Below, piece by piece: positions 56,987 through 64,000 of a DNA stretch of 64,000 nucleotides (its first letter is position 1; each line of letters starts with the position of its first letter). The notes below the pieces were generated by a model. The model was given only the letters and a program-made list of their open reading frames with translations, had not been told where the DNA came from and did no database searches. This DNA is from JADLBR01 sp964651705 (lineage in GTDB: Bacteria > Verrucomicrobiota > Verrucomicrobiia > JADLBR01), in the NCBI GenBank assembly GCA_964651705.1, contig CAZYWZ010000008.1, positions 1 to 64,000 of the forward strand. The letters run 5' to 3'. The translations under genes were made by a program, and so were the position numbers.

Positions 56987-58472
56987 GCGACCTGCGGAAG
57001 GTCTCGGCCCGCTCGCGCATGTCGACGAGGCGTGGGGTATAGAAGGGGTCTGGGACGACGTTGGTGGTCTCGTGGGGGTCCTTTTTCAGATCGAAGAGGG
57101 CCTCGGAGCCGGGGCCCTTGCGTTTGATGTAGGTGATATATTTCCAGTCGCGGGTGCGGACGCCCTCGCAGGGTTCGATGTGCCTGGGTGGCTTGGGGTG
57201 GTGCTCGTAGAGGTGCTCGTAGAAGAAGCTCTCGCGCAGGGGGCGGGTGGGCTGTTGTAACTGGGGCAACAGGCTGCGGCCCTGCATCGTGGCCGGGACT
57301 GGGATCCCGGCAAGATCGAGCGCGGTGGGCGCGATGTCGATGTTGAGCGCCATCTCGTCGCAGGCCTGGGCGTGTTTGCCCACGAGGGGTGCCGGGCCCG
57401 CGATGATCAATGGCACGCGGATGGACTCCTCGTGCATGAGCCATTTGCCGAAGAAGCCATGCTCGCCGAGGAAATGGCCGTTATCGGAGGTGAAGAGGAT
57501 GACGGTGTTTTCCAGGAGGCCGCGCGATTGGAGTTCGGCGAGGAGCTTGCCGACGGACGCGTCGAGGCCCTCGATCAGGCGATAGTAATGGCGCTGCTGC
57601 TGCTGGCGCGGGCCGTCGGGCGTGCCGTCCTCGGCGAACTGGAGCCCGCGGTCGCTCTCGAGCGAGGCGCGCAGGAAATCGGGTTCGCGCAGGGCGGCCT
57701 CGCGGGTCACGGTGGGGCGCGCGGGCATCTCGACGCCCTCGAAACGCCCGGCGAACTCGGGCGCGTAGCCGCTCCATGGCCCGTGCGGGGCCTTGAAACT
57801 GACGGAGAGGCAGAAGGGTTTCGCCGGATCGCACTGGTCGAGGAAGCCCTGGATCTTGGCCGGAATGATCTGGGTCTCCAGATGGAGGGGATCTTTGAGG
57901 GAGGGGTGGGGTCGCCCCGCGCCGCCGGTTCCCTGGGCCTGTTGGGCCTCGGCAGGGCAATCGCAGAAGAACTCGGTGCGGTTTGTCGTGCCGTCGTTGG
58001 TGACGTAGTTGCAGGCCCTGCCATGCCAGTACGAGGTTTGGGCCATGTCGCCGGCCCAGAAATCGAACGCCTTGGCGCAGCGCTGGAAATAGTCGCGGTC
58101 GCTCGGGGCGGTGCCCCATTTGCCGACGAAGCCCGTCCAGTAGCCGCCCTGCTGCAAGATGGCGGGGTAGGTGGCGCCGAGCTCGGCGATGGGCGTGGCG
58201 AAATCGTGAATCCCGTGGCGGCGGGCGTATTGGCCGGTGAGGATCGAGGCGCGGCTGACCGAGCAGATCGAGGTGGTGACGAACGCGTTGCGGAATAGCG
58301 TGCCACCCGCGGCCAGGCGGTCGATGTTTGGCGTCCGGATCACGGTATTTCCGGCGCAGGACATCGCGTCCCAGCGCATGTCATCGGCCAGGAGGATGAC
58401 GAGGTTTGGCCGGGTCGGTGCGGCGGTCGCGCAAACCGTCGCCAGCAATAGCGCGAGCGGGAGAGCTTTCAT
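56979..58472 (-). CDS. Secreted type I sulfatase with CSVSR active-site variant
   Basis: 497 residues. Signal peptide MKALPLALLLATVCATAA. Metal site PNLVILLADDMRWDAMSCAG, formylglycine motif SICSVSRASILTG with Cys70 (C-x-V-S-R rather than C-x-P-x-R), LSVSFKAPHGPWSGYAPEFA, FTSDNGHFLGEHGFFGKWLM and EGVRTRDWKYITYIKRKGPG. It probably removes sulfate from extracellular glycans. The Pro-to-Val change in the motif still leaves Cys and Arg for maturation by a formylglycine-generating enzyme, none of which is seen here. A sulfotransferase lies 5 kb away. Confidence 0.93.
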   Translation of the reverse strand: MKALPLALLLATVCATAAPTRPNLVILLADDMRWDAMSCAGNTVIRTPNIDRLAAGGTLFRNAFVTTSICSVSRASILTGQYARRHGIHDFATPIAELGATYPAILQQGGYWTGFVGKWGTAPSDRDYFQRCAKAFDFWAGDMAQTSYWHGRACNYVTNDGTTNRTEFFCDCPAEAQQAQGTGGAGRPHPSLKDPLHLETQIIPAKIQGFLDQCDPAKPFCLSVSFKAPHGPWSGYAPEFAGRFEGVEMPARPTVTREAALREPDFLRASLESDRGLQFAEDGTPDGPRQQQQRHYYRLIEGLDASVGKLLAELQSRGLLENTVILFTSDNGHFLGEHGFFGKWLMHEESIRVPLIIAGPAPLVGKHAQACDEMALNIDIAPTALDLAGIPVPATMQGRSLLPQLQQPTRPLRESFFYEHLYEHHPKPPRHIEPCEGVRTRDWKYITYIKRKGPGSEALFDLKKDPHETTNVVPDPFYTPRLVDMRERAETFRRSLR

Positions 58473-58478
58473 TCTTGG

Positions 58479-59372
58479 CTAGCGCGGAAGGCCGGGGAGG
58501 AGGCCGCCGGGGATGCCGGATGGCGCGCCCTGGGGCATGAGGCTTTGTTGGCTGACGCCGGGGGGCAGTTCGAAGGTATCGGCGGGGATCGCCTCTTGCT
58601 GGACGGATCTGAGTTCCCATTGGGAGTCGGGTTTGCCGGAGGCGTCGTACGAGACGAAGCGCACGGGCATGCCGTTGAGGATCTCGCCGCTGGCGGGAAG
58701 GCTGAGTCCTGGCATCATGCCCTGCATCGCGTCTTGGATGCCCTTGGTCGCCTCCTCGAAGAAAGTGCCCATGGCGCGCAGGGAGGCGGCGTCCTCGCCC
58801 GGGATCGGGGAGGTCCCGGCGGGGGCGACCCAGGTCTCTTGCAGCAGCTTGCCGTCGGGGCCTCGGGAGGCGTAGCGGTCGCAGGTCCACTGGCCGACCT
58901 TCTCGCCCGAGGCGATCTTCTGGATGACGGGCTGGGGCGCCTTCTGCCCGAGGCCCATGCTGGCACCCATGCCTTTCATCATCCCCTCGACTTGGGCGCG
59001 CTGTTCGGGGGGCATGGCCGCGAGCTGTGCCTGCAGCATGCCCATGGCCGCCGAGAGCTGCTGGCCGACCGCGGACATCATCTGCTTGTCCATCTGCGTG
59101 TATCGGGCCTTGGCCGGCTCGATGAACCAGACCAGCTGTTTGTCGGCGCGGAAGATCAGGTAGTCGTCCCCCGACCCGCCCGCGCCGGCGCCGCCCATCG
59201 TGCCCATCCGGACGCCGGCGGGGGCGACGAATATCTTGGCCGCGCGGGGCTTGCCGTCGGGCAGGGCGGTCTCCTCGCCCACCAGGACGGTGCCGGCGCG
59301 GGTCGGGGCAGCCAACATCGATATCGAGGCCAGTGCGAGAAGGAGAAGGGATGAGACACCTGTCTTGTTCAT
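58479..59372 (-). CDS. Secreted DUF4412-like protein
   Basis: 297 residues with signal peptide (MNKTGVSSLLLLALASISML onward, ending near TRA). The pattern DDYLIFRADKQLVWFIEPAK, ARYTQMDKQMMSAVGQQLSA, KVGQWTCDRYASRGPDGKLL and LNGMPVRFVSYDASGKPDSQ resembles DUF4412 / outer-membrane lipoprotein carrier-like folds. The middle is rich in Met (MMSAVGQQLSAAMGMLQAQL, MMKGMGASMGLG), which could bind Cu(I) or be structural. Six bases separate it from the downstream sulfatase, so they are probably co-transcribed. Confidence 0.75.
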   Translation of the reverse strand: MNKTGVSSLLLLALASISMLAAPTRAGTVLVGEETALPDGKPRAAKIFVAPAGVRMGTMGGAGAGGSGDDYLIFRADKQLVWFIEPAKARYTQMDKQMMSAVGQQLSAAMGMLQAQLAAMPPEQRAQVEGMMKGMGASMGLGQKAPQPVIQKIASGEKVGQWTCDRYASRGPDGKLLQETWVAPAGTSPIPGEDAASLRAMGTFFEEATKGIQDAMQGMMPGLSLPASGEILNGMPVRFVSYDASGKPDSQWELRSVQQEAIPADTFELPPGVSQQSLMPQGAPSGIPGGLLPGLPR

Positions 59373-59489
59373 GGCGTTGAAGATAGCGCAGATTTCGACC
59401 AAGCGGAGGGGAAAATCCGTGGCCGGAGGGGTTTCGTGTCGCCAGGGCGCGCCGCGTCATCTTCGATATCCGTGGTCCCAATTTTTAGG

Positions 59490-59622
59490 CTAGATCCCGT
59501 GCCCCGCGCGCGGGGCGCCACCGGGGCAGAAAATGGTAGGCTGCGACTTGGCGCACGCCGCCGAATCGAACGCCCGCGTGCGCCAAGGCGCAGCCTACAT
59601 CGCGACCCAATTTTCGAGTCAG
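59490..59622. repeat. Arm-core-arm repeat cassette with a CTGCGACTTGGCGCACG core
   Basis: Left arm CTAGATCCCGTGCCCCGC plus GCGGGGCGCCACCGGGGC; core hairpin 59536-59598; right arm CGACCCAATTTTCGAGTCAGC-like, written across 59602-59622. It is the inverse-oriented core of 11395-11457 inside matching arms. It fills the gap between two leftward genes, 59373-59635, which has no gene. A CGCGCCGCGTCATC fragment lies at about 59447-59460. Confidence 0.75.
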
Positions 59623-59635
59623 CGGGCGGCTTGAA

Positions 59636-62600
59636 TCACTTCACCGTGATCCACATGGGCGAGACCCAGACGACCTCGCCGTTGTGGATGGGGATCTCGA
59701 CGGTTTCGCCGGTGGGGGACTTGGCCTTGCGGGTGGTGGTGTCTCCCTGCTGCGTGCCGCGGACGTAATAGTAGCTGGTCTTGCCGGGGGTGGCCCGCGC
59801 GTCGGTCCACTCGAATTCGACCTGCTGTTTCTCGGGTTTTGAGGAGTAGACGACCTCGTCGTCCTTTATGATGACGACCTCGGCGAAGGGGGCGGAGCCG
59901 ACGAGTTTGATGCGGAGGGTGGGCGGCCTGTCGGTGGTGAATGCCTCGCCCATGAAATGATCGCCGCAGCGGACATCGGCGATGATGTTGTCGGTGGCGC
60001 CATAGACGCGGCGGTTTCGCATGCCCTCGACGACGGCCTCGCGTGTGGGCGCGTCCACGTAGACCAGGCAGTAGCTCATGTGGGTGGAGAGGTGGTCGGA
60101 GGAGGCCTGGAAGCCCATGCGGAAGCCCTTCTTGAGCGCGAGGGAGACGAAGCCGAGGGGCCGGAAGCCGCCGAGGGAGAATTGGTCGCTGCTGGCGCGC
60201 GGGGCGCCGGGGCGCTCGTAGCTGTTGCGGTCGCCCTGGTAGATTTCGACGACGGGCTCGACCTTGCCGCCGAAGTCGCGCCAGTCGGTGCCCATGTCGG
60301 TGGCGCTGGTGTGGCTGGCGCAGATGCCGCCGAACGCCTCGAGGTATCTGAAGAACATGAGGCTGTCGGGGGAGTTGGGGCGCTGGGCGTCGGGGCCGAG
60401 CTCGTCCATGATCTTGCCGAGCCCGCCGCGGAGGCGGGGCAGGGGGCGCACGCCCTCGCGGGCGAAGACGGCGTTGCGGTGGCCGTCGGGGTAATTGTTG
60501 CTGCGCTCGTAGGACCACACCGGGAAGAATGTGCCGGGGATGAGGTAGGCGTGCGTCGTTTTCTGCGAGATCCACCACGGGAATTCGCGGCTGCCGTTGT
60601 CGTGGTCGCCGATGCCGATCCAGTCGAGGTCGGCCATGTCCATCGCGTAGCGCCACATGTCAAAGATGGAGCCATCGCTGCCGCCGTCGCCGGAGAGTTC
60701 GGTGTGGCGATGGAATTCGCCGCGGGCGATGCGGAGGGATTTGCCGCCGATCTCGGCGCGGTATTCGCGGATGGCCTTGACGTGCGCGGCCTCGGCTGCC
60801 AGCTCTGGCGCGGCGGGGGCCGGGGCTGGGGCGGACTCCGCCAATGTGGGTTCGGCGTCGGGCCGGGAGAGGGTGCCGGTCTCGATGAGGTAGATATCCT
60901 GGTTGAAGGCGGGGTCGGGATATTCGGGGTATTCGCGCGTGGTGGGGGGCGGGGTGTCGGGGGAGCGCCGGGTGTAGATCGGCGGGAGGTTCATGCGCGC
61001 CGCGGCGCGGAAGCGGCCATCGGAGACCGCGAGCATCGCGACGCCAGATTTCGGCGCGGGGAGGAGTGCGGCGGCCTGGTGGAGATAGGCGTCGGAGCCG
61101 AGCGCGGGAATCGCGGGCCGCCACTTCTCGCCATCGAGGCAGGTGAGGTGCTCGATCCAGGTATCGCCGGTGCCGGCCTCGAAGCGCGCGACCTTGGCGC
61201 GCGCCGATAGCCAGACGCGCCCGTCTTCGGCGATGGCGATGCGGGGATGCGCGACGAGGCGGCGGTCCTGGTCATCCACCATGACCCCGGCGCCGGGTTT
61301 GGCCCTTGTGGCGGGGAAAGCCTCGGCGGGTTGGGGTCCGGGCGCTAACCGGCGCGACCCTTCCAACACCCGGAGCCCGACCGAGCGATTCTGGTACAGG
61401 GCGGTTCGATTGGGCGCGTAGTCGTAGGGGCCGAAATCCTTGCCCCAATTCTCCGGGGCGACCTCGTAGGCGACCCAGAGGCGATTGCGCGCATCGAACG
61501 CGAGGCTGGGCCTCGCCTCGCCCTCGAGGCTTCGGGTGACCGCCTGGGGTTCGCCCCATGCGCCGCCGGCCCAGACCCGGACCATGACGTCATAATTCCC
61601 GGCCCCGTACGTGTCCCACGCGATGGCGACCTGCCCGTCCGCGGATGCCGCGATGGCCGGCTCCCACTCGTTCGCGTCGGTGGCCGAGACGACCTCAGGG
61701 GCGGCGAAGGCCTCGCCCTGCTGGGTGGAGGCGAGGATATCGGCGCTGGAGTCGCCGAGGGATTGCCAGGCGACCCAGGCGCGGCCCTTCGCGTCCGTGG
61801 TTGCCGCGGGAAACACGTCGGAACCTTTGGCGCCCGACACCCGGATGGGCGAGGACCACTTCCCGGCCGAGCGCGCGCGGGCAAAGATGTCCCAGTTATC
61901 GCCATCGCGCGCCGACCAAAAGACCCAGGCGCGACCGTCGCCGTCGACTGCCACCGCGGTGCCCAGCACGCGCTGGCCGGGTTCGGTGACCGGTTCCGGT
62001 TGGCCCCACGCCCCATCCGTTTGTGCGACGAAGACCACCTGGTCGCCGCCGCAAGGCGCGGTCAGGAAATCGAAGCTCTCGGGGCCCTCGGCCGCGGGCG
62101 TCGCCTCGCCGCCGGCCTTCTTGCCCTTGCCCTTGCCCCCGCGGGCGGCTTCGCCGGGCAGCTTGAACGGCGAGTCGAAACCGGGGCCGTGCGCCATCGC
62201 GATGAACGAGGCCACGAGACCGTCTTTTCCCCTCGCGGCGGCGGGATAGCTGTCTTCCTTCGGCGTGCGCACCACGGCCGAATAATTCGGGATGCGCCGC
62301 ACCTCGGCGTTCCCCTCGAGCACCTTCCGGGCGGGGCCATAGCCGAAGGCACCCAGGGGGATATCGATCTCGCCCTTGGGCGTCGTGATCTTGAGGTTCG
62401 GGTTCGGGCCCGAGGTCGCCAGCGAAAGGACGATGCCGTTCGGGTTGATCGGGGCCTTCGTGATATCAAAATTGGCGTTGCGCGTCGCGAATCGCGCCAC
62501 GAAGGGGCGCGTCTTGACGCGGTATTCCGCCCTGGTGGCGTAGTCGTCTCCCGTGAAGCGCCAGCCGTCGGTATCGATGACCTCGCAGTTGTCCGCGGTG

Positions 62601-62764
62601 AATTTGCCCTCCCAGACCGTCGCCTCCTTGTCCTTCAGGCCCATGACGACTGCCACCGTCACGCGCCGGGCCTCTTTGGCGGGCTGGGCTGGGGCGGTGC
62701 CTGCGGCCAGCGCCAGGCACAAGGCGACCGGCGTCGCGAGGTGGAGCGGGAAATTTTTTGTCAT
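59636..62764 (-). CDS. Giant secreted protein: beta-propeller domain plus PHP-type metal hydrolase (DUF3604-like)
   Basis: 1042 residues. Signal peptide to about residue 26. An N-terminal beta domain (to about 230) precedes a propeller of BNR/sialidase-type blades (WVFWSARDGDNWDIFARARS, WVAWQSLGDSSADILASTQQ, VAIAWDTYGAGNYDVMVRVW, RIAIAEDGRVWLSARAKVAR; about 230-620). An Ala/Pro linker leads to a PHP-like domain with metal ligands in GEFHRHTELSGDG, DLDWIGIGDHDNGSREFPWW, GGICASHTSATDMGTDWRDF, PVVEIYQGDRNSYE and GFQASSDHLSTHMSYCL. The C-terminus is a small beta domain. A phosphoesterase or other hydrolase acting outside the cell is expected; substrate unknown. Confidence 0.85.
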   Translation of the reverse strand: MTKNFPLHLATPVALCLALAAGTAPAQPAKEARRVTVAVVMGLKDKEATVWEGKFTADNCEVIDTDGWRFTGDDYATRAEYRVKTRPFVARFATRNANFDITKAPINPNGIVLSLATSGPNPNLKITTPKGEIDIPLGAFGYGPARKVLEGNAEVRRIPNYSAVVRTPKEDSYPAAARGKDGLVASFIAMAHGPGFDSPFKLPGEAARGGKGKGKKAGGEATPAAEGPESFDFLTAPCGGDQVVFVAQTDGAWGQPEPVTEPGQRVLGTAVAVDGDGRAWVFWSARDGDNWDIFARARSAGKWSSPIRVSGAKGSDVFPAATTDAKGRAWVAWQSLGDSSADILASTQQGEAFAAPEVVSATDANEWEPAIAASADGQVAIAWDTYGAGNYDVMVRVWAGGAWGEPQAVTRSLEGEARPSLAFDARNRLWVAYEVAPENWGKDFGPYDYAPNRTALYQNRSVGLRVLEGSRRLAPGPQPAEAFPATRAKPGAGVMVDDQDRRLVAHPRIAIAEDGRVWLSARAKVARFEAGTGDTWIEHLTCLDGEKWRPAIPALGSDAYLHQAAALLPAPKSGVAMLAVSDGRFRAAARMNLPPIYTRRSPDTPPPTTREYPEYPDPAFNQDIYLIETGTLSRPDAEPTLAESAPAPAPAAPELAAEAAHVKAIREYRAEIGGKSLRIARGEFHRHTELSGDGGSDGSIFDMWRYAMDMADLDWIGIGDHDNGSREFPWWISQKTTHAYLIPGTFFPVWSYERSNNYPDGHRNAVFAREGVRPLPRLRGGLGKIMDELGPDAQRPNSPDSLMFFRYLEAFGGICASHTSATDMGTDWRDFGGKVEPVVEIYQGDRNSYERPGAPRASSDQFSLGGFRPLGFVSLALKKGFRMGFQASSDHLSTHMSYCLVYVDAPTREAVVEGMRNRRVYGATDNIIADVRCGDHFMGEAFTTDRPPTLRIKLVGSAPFAEVVIIKDDEVVYSSKPEKQQVEFEWTDARATPGKTSYYYVRGTQQGDTTTRKAKSPTGETVEIPIHNGEVVWVSPMWITVK

Positions 62765-62934
62765 CTGGACCTCCTTGCCGCTGGGGGGCGGCGAACTATT
62801 CAGGTGGGTTTTCTACCATGCCGGGGCGGGGATGTCGATGGACGAGCGAGATTCCGGGGTAGCCTTGAGCGTGAGCGAGCGGGAGCAGACGACTTGCCCG
62901 CCTCTGGCGGGGGAATGTCTGCGCCACGCGGAAA

Positions 62935-63056
62935 AGGTTCTCCCTGAATGACGCGGCGCCCCCGCGCGCCGGGGGCGGGGCTGACCTGAAACTTCCCCCC
63001 GGTGGCGTCGCAGAGACGCCCTACAAATTTTGTAGGCCGCCTGTGCCAGGCGGCAG
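62935..63056. repeat. GC-rich arm repeat followed by CCTGTGCCAGGCGGC hairpin
   Basis: CCCTGAATGACGCGGCGCCC and its GC hairpin (62940-62990) precede CTGAAACTTCCCCCCGG and a hairpin at 63002-63055 (GGCGTCGCAGAGACGCCCTA to GGCCGCCTGTGCCAGGCGGC). The same elements occur at 22401-22515 in a different order. No gene is present in 62765-63163. Confidence 0.7.
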
Positions 63057-63163
63057 CGGGAATGAGGTTTTCGCACGGATTTTCCGCAAGAGCCAAAAAA
63101 GGGGGACGGGGCCGTAAGTTTCGTGATGGACGCGGGGCGGGAAATTGATTATGTGGGGTGCCG

Positions 63164-63571
63164 ATGAAGGCGCTTATCGCGGTGATGCCGAAGCGGACGG
63201 TGCTGGATCCGCAGGGTGAGGCGGTGAAGGAGGCGATCCATCACCTGGGTTTTGAGGCGGTGGCGGACGCGCGGGTGGGCAAGTTCATCGAACTCGAGGT
63301 GCGCGGGATGGGCGAGGCGGAGGCGCGGCGGCGGCTGGAGGTGATCTGCCACGAGCTGCTGTCGAACCCGGTGATCGAGGAGTACTCGCTGATTTTTGAG
63401 GGGGGCGCGGGGCCCGAGGCTGGGGGCGCGCGGGGGGCGGCGAAGGGCGCGAAGGGCTTGGCCAAGGGGGCGCAGGCGAAGGGGGCCAAGGCGCGGGCGG
63501 CGGCGAAGGCGGCGCGAAAGGTGGCGAAGCCTCGGAAATCCAAGCCGGCGGGGCGGCGGGCGCGTCGATGA
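63164..63571 (+). CDS. purS: PurS subunit with an Ala/Lys-rich basic tail
   Basis: 135 residues. Residues 1-80 are PurS, the small bridging subunit of the three-part FGAM synthetase (PurLQS): MKALIAVMPKRTVLDPQGEA, VKEAIHHLGFEAVADARVGK, FIELEV and LLSNPVIEEYSLIFE. Residues 81-135 form a tail of Gly-Ala-Lys repeats ending KPAGRRARR, like histone H1 tails. PurS normally ends near residue 80-85. The tail is in frame and directly coupled to purQ (ATGA overlap), so it is not a misread. A GTG at 63158 is an alternative start. Confidence 0.92.
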   Translation: MKALIAVMPKRTVLDPQGEAVKEAIHHLGFEAVADARVGKFIELEVRGMGEAEARRRLEVICHELLSNPVIEEYSLIFEGGAGPEAGGARGAAKGAKGLAKGAQAKGAKARAAAKAARKVAKPRKSKPAGRRARR

Positions 63572-64000
63572 AGTGGGCGGTACTTCAGTTTCCCGGGTCC
63601 AATTGCGACCAGGACCTGATCCATGTCCTGCGCTCGGTCATGGGCAAGGACGCGGCCTATCTGTGGCACAAGGAACGTTCGTTGGGCGATGCGGAGGTCG
63701 TGCTGGTGCCGGGCGGGTTTTCGTACGGGGATTACCTGCGCTGCGGGGCGATCGCGCGCTTTTCGCCGGTGATGCGGGCGGTGGCCGAATTTGCGGCGCG
63801 CGGCGGATTCGTGCTGGGGATATGCAATGGGTTTCAGATCCTCTGCGAGGCGGGGCTGTTGCCGGGCTGCCTGATCCGCAATCGGGAGCTGCGCTTCGTG
63901 TGCCGGGAGGTGGCGGTGCGGGTGGAGAACGCGGGGATTCCTTTCACGGGCCGGGCCAAGGCGGGGCAGGTGCTGCGGATGCCGGTGGCCCACGGGGAGG
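63568..64000 (+). CDS. purQ: Phosphoribosylformylglycinamidine synthase PurQ (5' part, runs off window)
   Basis: The first 144 codons are visible. PurQ is the glutaminase subunit that supplies ammonia to FGAM synthetase. Seen: WAVLQFPGSNCDQDLIHVL, VVLVPGGFSYGDYLRCGAIA and the nucleophile Cys86 in VLGICNGFQILCEAGLLPGC. The visible part ends MPVAHGE, the start of the conserved HGEG region. ATGA overlap with purS indicates tight coupling; purL may follow outside the window. Confidence 0.95.
   Translation, partial: MKWAVLQFPGSNCDQDLIHVLRSVMGKDAAYLWHKERSLGDAEVVLVPGGFSYGDYLRCGAIARFSPVMRAVAEFAARGGFVLGICNGFQILCEAGLLPGCLIRNRELRFVCREVAVRVENAGIPFTGRAKAGQVLRMPVAHGE

Overview
This is a GC-rich chromosomal window from a free-living Gram-negative bacterium, most likely a member of the Verrucomicrobiota. 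That placement is an inference. It rests on the gene mix (sulfatase, tandem DUF1080, ThuA-like, DUF6807, Tat-exported Gfo/Idh/MocA, DUF2780, DUF4126, a very large secreted beta-propeller protein) and on many intergenic palindromic repeats of the kind common in that phylum. Outer-membrane receptors, TonB, heptosyltransferase and AsmA-like proteins show an outer membrane. I saw no rRNA, tRNA, CRISPR array or transposase.

Layout. 0-5.4 kb: hflX, a TPR protein, a secreted protein, an unusual alpha/beta-hydrolase-PurN fusion, a Gly/Pro-rich secreted protein and panD. 5.5-11.3 kb: lysA-rlmI, then a tightly overlapping pyrR-pyrB-pyrC operon. 11.5-21.1 kb: comB, then secreted or envelope proteins (tandem DUF1080, AsmA-like, ThuA-like, PQQ-type beta-propeller). 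21.4-34.7 kb: a metal-uptake island with an ECF sigma factor, a coupled small membrane protein, a FecB-type binding protein, a TonB receptor broken by one in-frame stop, an isochorismatase-like hydrolase, a FecCD permease and a FecE ATPase. It continues with a receptor carrying the OprC-type copper signature, a divergent third receptor and TonB. 35-41.6 kb: biotin genes bioD, bioA, bioF and an SDR, interleaved with a degenerate M6-like protein and an unknown secreted protein. 41.7-49.4 kb: envelope and catabolic genes. 49.5-57 kb: a surface-glycan locus (GT9, RmlD-like, sulfotransferase, methyltransferase, two GT4, WaaF-like, possible sialyltransferase). 57-62.8 kb: sulfatase, a DUF4412-like protein and a giant propeller-PHP protein. 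63.2-64 kb: purS and purQ, which runs off the window.

The most distinctive property is the repeat landscape. At least seven families of short palindromic elements fill nearly every intergenic gap. Several share the same flanking arms around different hairpin cores. One composite element carries a 109-bp insert flanked by a 5-bp duplication, and the empty site is preserved elsewhere in the window. Elements often supply the stop codon of the adjacent gene. In two cases (the PQQ-type protein and bioF) repeat sequence is translated in frame.
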